Below are positions 1-6,643 of a stretch of DNA of 6,643 bases, piece after piece (position 1 is the first letter of the stretch; every line of letters begins with the position of its first letter). Source of the stretch: Chlamydiota bacterium (lineage in GTDB: Bacteria; Chlamydiota; Chlamydiia; Chlamydiales; SM23-39); contig DAIDLB010000078.1 in assembly GCA_027449725.1 (NCBI GenBank), positions 1 through 6,643 on the forward strand. The letters are read 5' to 3'. The position numbers and the translations under genes were made by a program. The notes beneath the pieces are model-generated. The model was given only the letters and a program-made list of their open reading frames with translations. It was not told the DNA's origin and did not search any database.

Positions 1-1148
1 CCCTCTAAAATATGCGCCCTCGCCTCAGCCCGATGGAGCTCATAGCGGGTCCGTTTTCGGATCACGTCGATCCGGTGGTCGATCCAAGCTGCGATCATCT
101 GCTTGACATTCATCGTTCTCGGCAGATTGCGGTCCAACGCCAGCATGTTGCAGCCGAAGGTGATCTGCAGGTCGCTATGTTTGTAGAGCTGGTTGATCGA
201 GACGTCGGGAATCTCGCCCCTCTTCAGCTCGAGGACGATTCGGAGGCCGTCTTTGTCCGACTCGTCGCGGATATCGGAGAGGCCGGTGATCACTTTGTCG
301 TTGATGAGTCCCGCGATCTGCTCGATAAGCCTGGACTTATTGACATTGTAGGGGATTTCGTCGACGACAATCTGCTGTGCCTTGCCGCCGTCGCGGTCTT
401 CGACGCGCATCTGGGCGCGAAGGAGCAATTTGCCCCGTCCCGTATGAAATGCCTCTTTGATCCCGCGGTAGCCGCAGATGACGCCCCCTGTCGGGAAATC
501 GGGGCCCGGCATCACTTTCATGATCTCGTCGATGGTGACGTTGCGGTCTTCGAGGACGAGAAGGGTTGCATGGATCAGCTCGCCGAGGTTATGGGGCGGG
601 ATGTTGGTCGCCATGCCGACGGCGATGCCGGACGAACCGTTGCAAAGGAGGTTGGGAAATTTAGCCGGGAAGACGACAGGCTCCGTCTTCGTCTCGTCGT
701 AGTTCGGGACGAGGTCGACCGTCTCTTTGTCGAGATCTTCCATCAGGGCGATGGCCGCGTGAGTGAGCCTCGCTTCCGTATAACGCATCGCGGCAGGAGG
801 ATCGCCGTCGATCGAGCCGAAGTTCCCCTGGCCGTTGATGAGCGAATAGCGCATCACCCAATCCTGCGCCATCCGAACGAGGGTCGGGTAGATGACCGTT
901 TCGCCGTGCGGATGGTAATCCCCGGAGGTGTCGCCGGAGATTTTGGCGCATTTTCGGTGTTTGGCTCCCGGCGTCAGATTGAGCTGGCGCATGGCGAACA
1001 GGATCCGCCGCTGCGAGGGCTTCAGGCCATCTCGCACATCGGGCAGCGCGCGGGAGATGATGACGGACATCGAGTAGCGAAGATAGCTCTCCTTCATCTC
1101 CTCTTCGACGTTGCGCGGGACGATGACTTCGTCTTTGGTATAGCTCAT
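1..1148 (-). CDS. gyrA: DNA gyrase subunit A, N-terminal 382 codons (runs off the left edge)
   Basis: GyrA is the DNA breakage-reunion subunit of gyrase. With GyrB it forms an A2B2 complex that introduces negative supercoils using ATP. The protein starts MSYTKDEVIVPRNVEEEMKE and holds the winged-helix domain and most of the tower before being cut at residue 382. Visible landmarks are RALPDVRDGLKPSQRRIL (33–50), the quinolone region HPHGETVIYP (79–88), NGQGNFGSIDGD (105–116), the catalytic tyrosine Tyr123 in AAMRYTE (E. coli Tyr122), the DNA-intercalating isoleucine Ile175 in GIAVGMATNIPPHN, and IPYNVNKSRLIE. The C-terminal beta-pinwheel with the GyrA box lies outside the window. The ATG at 1148 is preceded by TAAGAGAGAG, a Shine-Dalgarno-like run that begins within the gyrB stop codon, so coupling to gyrB translation is likely. 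Gyrase rather than topoisomerase IV is favoured because the adjacent GyrB is full-length with the large insert. E. coli Ser83 and Asp87 correspond to Thr84 and Pro88 here. Confidence 0.97.
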   Translation of the reverse strand, partial: MSYTKDEVIVPRNVEEEMKESYLRYSMSVIISRALPDVRDGLKPSQRRILFAMRQLNLTPGAKHRKCAKISGDTSGDYHPHGETVIYPTLVRMAQDWVMRYSLINGQGNFGSIDGDPPAAMRYTEARLTHAAIALMEDLDKETVDLVPNYDETKTEPVVFPAKFPNLLCNGSSGIAVGMATNIPPHNLGELIHATLLVLEDRNVTIDEIMKVMPGPDFPTGGVICGYRGIKEAFHTGRGKLLLRAQMRVEDRDGGKAQQIVVDEIPYNVNKSRLIEQIAGLINDKVITGLSDIRDESDKDGLRIVLELKRGEIPDVSINQLYKHSDLQITFGCNMLALDRNLPRTMNVKQMIAAWIDHRIDVIRKRTRYELHRAEARAHILE

Positions 1149-1157
1149 GGCTCTCTC

Positions 1158-3958
<2,801 letters not shown>

Positions 3959-3962
3959 GGCA

Positions 3963-3966
3963 CTCC
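3963..3966 (-). promoter_or_regulatory. Ribosome binding site of dciA (GGAG)
   Basis: On the minus strand the sequence ACGGAGTGCC precedes the ATG at 3958. The GGAG core with a 4-base gap decides this start over the upstream ATG at 3991. Confidence 0.7.
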
Positions 3967-3975
3967 GTTCGACAG

Positions 3976-4004
3976 AATATAGTGCATTCAAAGCAAAAAT
4001 TCAA
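3976..4004 (-). promoter_or_regulatory. Predicted promoter of the dciA–gyrB–gyrA operon
   Basis: On the minus strand there is TTGAAT (-35, 3999–4004), a spacer of exactly 17 bases, then TATATT (-10, 3976–3981). This matches 5 of 6 consensus positions at each box for the main vegetative sigma factor (sigma-66 in chlamydiae). A start site about 7 bases downstream (near 3968) leaves a leader of only about 10 bases, just including the GGAG of dciA. No other gap in the operon is large enough for a promoter, so this is the likely single source for all three genes, unless internal promoters lie inside coding sequence. Confidence 0.7.
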
Positions 4005-4043
4005 GCTCGGTTTCGGAGCGGCAAGCCCCCTTCCTGTAAAATA

Positions 4044-4060
4044 TTAATTTAAGAAATTAA
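4044..4060. repeat. 17-bp AT-only-arm inverted repeat in the divergent spacer
   Basis: TTAATTT AAG AAATTAA is a perfect 7-bp inverted repeat around a 3-base centre. It lies in the AT-rich core (about 4036–4070) between dciA and the rightward gene, some 40 bp upstream of the dciA -35 box and 77 bp before the rightward ATG. It could be an operator, part of an UP-element or simply a product of AT-rich composition. I see no convincing -35/-10 pair for the rightward gene in this spacer, although TAAAAT at 4037–4042 could act as a -10 with a poor -35. The rest of the spacer 3959–4136 holds nothing else I can name. Confidence 0.35.
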
Positions 4061-4136
4061 AGAAAAAACTCGATTGCAAACAAAGAACGAAGCAAGACAA
4101 ACTATTCCTGCAAATAAACTCAAAAGAGATGGAAAC

Positions 4137-5771
4137 ATGTCTATTCAGATACCAGCCGCCTTAAGAAATTACCGCGTAGCAGATGAGCGGCTCGTCTTGG
4201 ATACCGGACTTTTCAGAACCCTCAAACATTTTTTCCAGCCGGGCTACCATACTGCCCAGGTCAAAAAGGTAGTGGAATTTTTTACTGCTGCCCTGAAAAC
4301 GGCCCAAGGCGATGCCAAAAAGGAACTGACCGCGAAAGCCGATGCGTTTATTCTGCATTACGCGAGCGATAAGAGCACCGCGAAAATCGTCAAAGAATTC
4401 GACAAACAAATCCGTCCTCTCCGCGAGTCCGCGCTCTACCTCCACCCGCAAAACCGGCAGCTCTTCGCCAAATGGACGCGAGCTTTGCAGCCGGCAGAAC
4501 TCTTCCAACACCATGAGTTCGCAGAATTTCTCGAGCGCTCCAAGCTGCTGAGCCAGATTAAGGTGACAAGAGACACCCTTCGAACGATCGATGACGAACC
4601 GGCAATGCTAGTCGAGGGGGTATGGACGAAATGGAGCGCCATTCAAAAACGATTCCAGATTGAAGATTCAGAGTTTTACGGCACCAAGTTCGTGACCGAC
4701 TCAACGGGGCAGGTCTACACCTATCTCGACAACCGGAAAGGGCTGCAAAAATACCATCCCTACCAAACGGTCGGCGAAGTTCCGATCAGCGTGCTTGAAG
4801 ACAATGAAGTCGATGCTTTGCGAGGCGTTGCAAATCAATTCGTCCGTCCCGAGGAAGCGCACCTTCCCCAAAACGAAAGAGACGCACTCAACGCGGAGAG
4901 ACCGTTCGTGATGCAGATCGTCACTTCCTATACGGACCGCGGCGGCTCGAACTTCTCCGAAACCATCCGAAACCCTCGCCACGCCTACATGCGTATCGTC
5001 GCAGGGGCCGACCTGCCCGAGCACAACGTGAAGAAGGGCGACGTCTTTGAGTTCGGCTTTGGCTGGAAATGGGGCGTCACACTCCCGATGGAAGCGACGC
5101 AAGGGCTCTTTTGCTCTCCCGACCCTTGGGAATACGTCCCTTGCGACAAGCGCTTTGTCACCTGCATCCCCATTTCGGCAGAGAGCGCAGCGGCGAGCTT
5201 CGATTTCGCCCTGCGGCAACAGAGAAAGCACGTCCAGCTCGGCCGAGAGATCGGCTTTCACCTCGCGCAGCAAAACTGTACCGTCTTCGACCGGAAGGTC
5301 GCGGAACATGCAGGGGTTGCCATCCCTACGGAAATCCAGCTGAAGCCTCTCCTCTTCCGCATCCTCCCCGATTTCCTTAAAAGGCTGGGCGAACAAATCT
5401 CTACCTACACGACTAAGACATCAACCTTCCTGCACGACAAAATCCGCGCCTATACTCCGGCCTCTGCAGGAGAAAAAGCGCTTTGCTGCCTGGACAAGAT
5501 CCATACCGCCTATGCCGCGGCGCGCGATGCATTGACGGCCTTTGTCCTCTTGCCGATCCGAACGCTTCTCGGCGGCTGGTACGGCCTCGGCGGCGATTCG
5601 TTTGACGAGGGGGAAGAAATCCAGGCGCCGAGCCGAAACCTGAGAAGCTGGTTCGACCTCTCAAGCTACAGCTATAATCTGCCGGTGATCCTGCAAGAGT
5701 GGCAAAAAGAGCAAGGCGGCGCGAGCTTTGTCGTCGAAAATCCGGTTCGGCTGGCCCTTCTGCCAACATAA
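4137..5771 (+). CDS. Unrecognised 544-aa protein with a possible permuted papain-like hydrolase domain
   Basis: I do not recognise the protein as a named gene. The start ATG at 4137 (MSIQIPAALRNYRV) follows AAAGAG eight bases upstream; a TTG at 4074 would add 21 residues and is less likely. Residues 1–250 are charged and helix-rich (for example 40–95 and 120–150), with no signal peptide. The central part shows NPRHAYMRI (His282), GDVFEFGFGWKWG (301–313), CSPDPWE (326–332), a VTCIPIS strand (341–347) and FHLAQQNCTVFDRKVAEHAG with Asn380-Cys381. Such a His-first, Asn-Cys-last order, separated by about 100 residues, is typical of circularly permuted NlpC/P60-type folds (LRAT, YiiX, DUF4105-like); this assignment is inference from pattern only. 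His296 or His375 could be a third polar residue. Residues 461–485 (ALTAFVLLPIRTLLGGWYGLGG) are hydrophobic enough for membrane contact. The gene diverges from dciA and converges with the next gene. A cytosolic enzyme or a type III-secreted effector are both possible. Confidence 0.85.
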   Translation: MSIQIPAALRNYRVADERLVLDTGLFRTLKHFFQPGYHTAQVKKVVEFFTAALKTAQGDAKKELTAKADAFILHYASDKSTAKIVKEFDKQIRPLRESALYLHPQNRQLFAKWTRALQPAELFQHHEFAEFLERSKLLSQIKVTRDTLRTIDDEPAMLVEGVWTKWSAIQKRFQIEDSEFYGTKFVTDSTGQVYTYLDNRKGLQKYHPYQTVGEVPISVLEDNEVDALRGVANQFVRPEEAHLPQNERDALNAERPFVMQIVTSYTDRGGSNFSETIRNPRHAYMRIVAGADLPEHNVKKGDVFEFGFGWKWGVTLPMEATQGLFCSPDPWEYVPCDKRFVTCIPISAESAAASFDFALRQQRKHVQLGREIGFHLAQQNCTVFDRKVAEHAGVAIPTEIQLKPLLFRILPDFLKRLGEQISTYTTKTSTFLHDKIRAYTPASAGEKALCCLDKIHTAYAAARDALTAFVLLPIRTLLGGWYGLGGDSFDEGEEIQAPSRNLRSWFDLSSYSYNLPVILQEWQKEQGGASFVVENPVRLALLPT

Positions 5772-5772
5772 T

Positions 5773-5795
5773 GAGGCGCGCCTCCGGAGAGGCGC
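5773..5795. terminator. GC-rich hairpin between convergent genes, possible non-canonical terminator
   Basis: GCGCCTC (5778–5784), loop CGGA, GAGGCGC (5789–5795) form a perfect 7-bp stem starting 6 bases after the stop of the rightward gene. It overlaps a 12-base palindrome GAGGCGCGCCTC (5773–5784), so two mutually exclusive foldings exist. Neither strand has the usual U-run after the stem: the rightward transcript has ACAAAAAA, and for the leftward transcript the T-run comes before the stem, directly after its stop codon. It may still stop or stabilise both transcripts in this 34-base gap, but it is not a textbook intrinsic terminator. Confidence 0.4.
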
Positions 5796-5805
5796 ACAAA
5801 AAATA

Positions 5806-6504
5806 CTACGAAGCGAGTGGGTTTAAAGAGGCCCATGTGTGAAGGGCAGCCGATTGCAGCGACTGTCCGCCCATGCGGGAGCCCACATACAAAGTACCGA
5901 TGCCAATCCCGAGAACGGCGAGCGATTTGACCACATCGCCTATATCTGCGCTGATATTGCGAACAGCGCGATCGCCCAATCTTGAACTGACCCGGTCTGA
6001 AGCCGATACGTTTTCTCTTGCTTCATTGGACTTGATCCCCTCTGCTTGCGCCAGAGACATTCCGGCCAAAAAAACGCTGCCGGCTGATTGAATCGATTTG
6101 ACGAGCGCCATGCCGATGATTGAGTCGCCAACGGTGCAAATCAGAATGCCGAATAATTGCAGCGTCCGCAAATCGGCCGGGTTATAATAGGATTCGGCCA
6201 ATTGCACGGTGATGTAAGCTCCGCCCATCGTAGTCATGGCGACTATTGTCGCTGCACCGGCTGCCATCAGCGCGCTCGACTTCCCGAGATCAACCACGTC
6301 TCTTTGAATCGCCGCATAGCCCCGATCGATCACTTTTTTTCCTACATTGCTGCCCTCGCCCTCCTTGCTTTCATTCGACTGAACGCCGAATCCCTGCAAA
6401 ACGGAATAGAATGCCAGTGAAAGTCCCAAAAAGGAATGCATCGCTTTTGTCGCTCCCAATCCCATGTATCCCCCCGTTCCCGTTGCAGCAACCGTACAGA
6501 GCAT
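5806..6504 (-). CDS. Multi-pass membrane protein of unknown function with an internal duplication, 232 aa
   Basis: No family recognised. Hydrophobic segments lie near residues 21–41, 77–101, 116–138 and 190–211, with a weaker one at 140–152, and no catalytic motif. It is built from two diverged copies of one unit: DR, I, D, D, KS, A, G, T and MGG at residues 60–95 recur at 178–213 with a constant offset of 118 and no gap (13 identities in 36). Upstream, GLSLA (27–31) pairs with GMSLA (148–152) and SNE (43–45) with SNE (159–161). Each unit thus runs hydrophobic helix, polar SNE/DR stretch, hydrophobic helix. Start choice is open: ATG 6504 has no clear ribosome site, while ATG 6465 (MGLGATKAMH, 219 aa) follows GGGGGGATAC. 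I keep 6504 because residues 2–5 (LCTV) also seem to pair with ICTV at 122–125. The gene converges on the 544-residue gene. Paired hydrophobic segments could suit a chlamydial inclusion-membrane protein, but the classic bilobed 40–60-residue Inc motif is not evident. Confidence 0.75.
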   Translation of the reverse strand: MLCTVAATGTGGYMGLGATKAMHSFLGLSLAFYSVLQGFGVQSNESKEGEGSNVGKKVIDRGYAAIQRDVVDLGKSSALMAAGAATIVAMTTMGGAYITVQLAESYYNPADLRTLQLFGILICTVGDSIIGMALVKSIQSAGSVFLAGMSLAQAEGIKSNEARENVSASDRVSSRLGDRAVRNISADIGDVVKSLAVLGIGIGTLYVGSRMGGQSLQSAALHTWASLNPLAS

Positions 6505-6538
6505 TGGTAGTGTAACATCTGTTCTGTAAATTCAGACC

Positions 6539-6566
6539 AATATAAATTTTTCAGGTTTTGAGTAAA
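6539..6566 (-). promoter_or_regulatory. Possible promoter of the duplicated membrane-protein gene
   Basis: On the minus strand TTTACT (-35, 6561–6566), a 16-base spacer and TATATT (-10, 6539–6544) lie in an AT-rich stretch. Transcription would begin near 6532, about 28 bases before the ATG at 6504 or 67 before the ATG at 6465. The -35 matches only 4 of 6 consensus bases. An inverted-repeat half-site (6532–6539) overlaps the last -10 base and the start site, which would suit a repressor. Confidence 0.4.
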
Positions 6567-6612
6567 ACTTTCTTTGAAAACTGTTTTGATTAAAAATACT
6601 GGGAAACAAAAA

Positions 6613-6625
6613 TGGTCTGAGACCA
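6613..6625. repeat. TGGTCT-G-AGACCA palindrome, operator-like
   Basis: A perfect 6-bp-arm palindrome with a single central base lies upstream of the membrane-protein gene. Eight bases of it (TGGTCTGA, 6613–6620) recur inverted as TCAGACCA at 6532–6539, abutting the predicted -10 box. The centres are roughly 80–85 bp apart, near eight helical turns. A two-site operator is one reading; chance in a short AT-rich spacer is the other. The remainder of 6505–6643 shows no gene that I can support. Confidence 0.35.
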
Positions 6626-6643
6626 CAATTCTTCTTTTCAACT

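Noticed and set aside
3959..3991. Longer dciA start at the upstream ATG (117 residues)
   Set aside because: That ATG sits between the -35 and -10 boxes of the predicted promoter and has no ribosome site, whereas the ATG at 3958 has GGAG.
4074..4136. TTG start adding 21 residues to the rightward protein
   Set aside because: Rare start codon, no ribosome site in front of it, and a polar extension encoded by AT-rich spacer DNA. The ATG at 4137 has an AAAGAG upstream.
3959..4136. Possible replication origin next to dciA/gyrB
   Set aside because: The gene neighbourhood made this worth checking, but I found no DnaA-box-like TTATCCACA cluster; the spacer is short and explained by the promoter.
4701..5396. 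Open frame of 231 codons on the minus strand
   Set aside because: Antisense to the 544-residue gene, with no plausible ribosome site or promoter and no domain; the plus-strand protein has coherent secondary-structure patterns and motif order.
6342..6641. Minus-strand open frame of 99 codons entering the upstream spacer
   Set aside because: It overlaps the start of the membrane-protein gene in another frame. Its protein is Trp-, Cys- and Arg-rich without a pattern, and the AT-rich part coincides with the promoter region.

Overview
The window looks like a piece of a chlamydial (Chlamydiae/PVC-type) chromosome. Its left 60% is a tightly packed replication operon on the minus strand: dciA (DUF721, helicase loader), gyrB and the first 382 codons of gyrA, which runs off the left edge. 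I recall the same gyrA–gyrB–DUF721 order in Chlamydia trachomatis (CT189–CT191). The GyrA breakage-reunion motif (HPHGETVIYPTLVRMAQDW) also reads like chlamydial GyrA rather than proteobacterial GyrA. By eye, base composition is a little above half G+C in the genes. That is high for the well-known chlamydiae, so a less-studied 'environmental' chlamydial lineage is my best guess, not a certainty.

Layout: gyrA (partial, 1–1148), gyrB (1158–3641) and dciA (3638–3958) all read leftward. A well-formed sigma-70/66-like promoter (TTGAAT, 17 bp, TATATT) sits just upstream of dciA. The spacings are a 4-base ATGA overlap for dciA/gyrB and 9 bases for gyrB/gyrA, with the gyrA ribosome site running out of the gyrB stop codon. 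Together these suggest one co-transcribed and partly translationally coupled unit supplying replication fork machinery.

To the right, across an AT-rich divergent spacer (3959–4136), a 544-residue protein of unknown function reads rightward (4137–5771). It shows a His...Asn-Cys pattern suggestive of a circularly permuted papain-like (NlpC/P60 / LRAT / YiiX-like) cysteine hydrolase. A short gap of 34 bases holding a GC hairpin separates it from a convergent minus-strand gene (5806–6504). That gene encodes a small multi-pass membrane protein which I do not recognise, but which is clearly built from two diverged copies of one unit about 118 residues apart. Upstream of it lie a plausible promoter and operator-like TGGTCT/AGACCA palindromes.

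The two right-hand genes look like lineage-specific accessory genes next to a conserved operon. A role at the host interface is possible but is inference only. I see no mobile element, tRNA, rRNA, CRISPR array or replication origin. Many long open frames antisense to gyrA, gyrB and the 544-residue gene are composition shadows and are not annotated.
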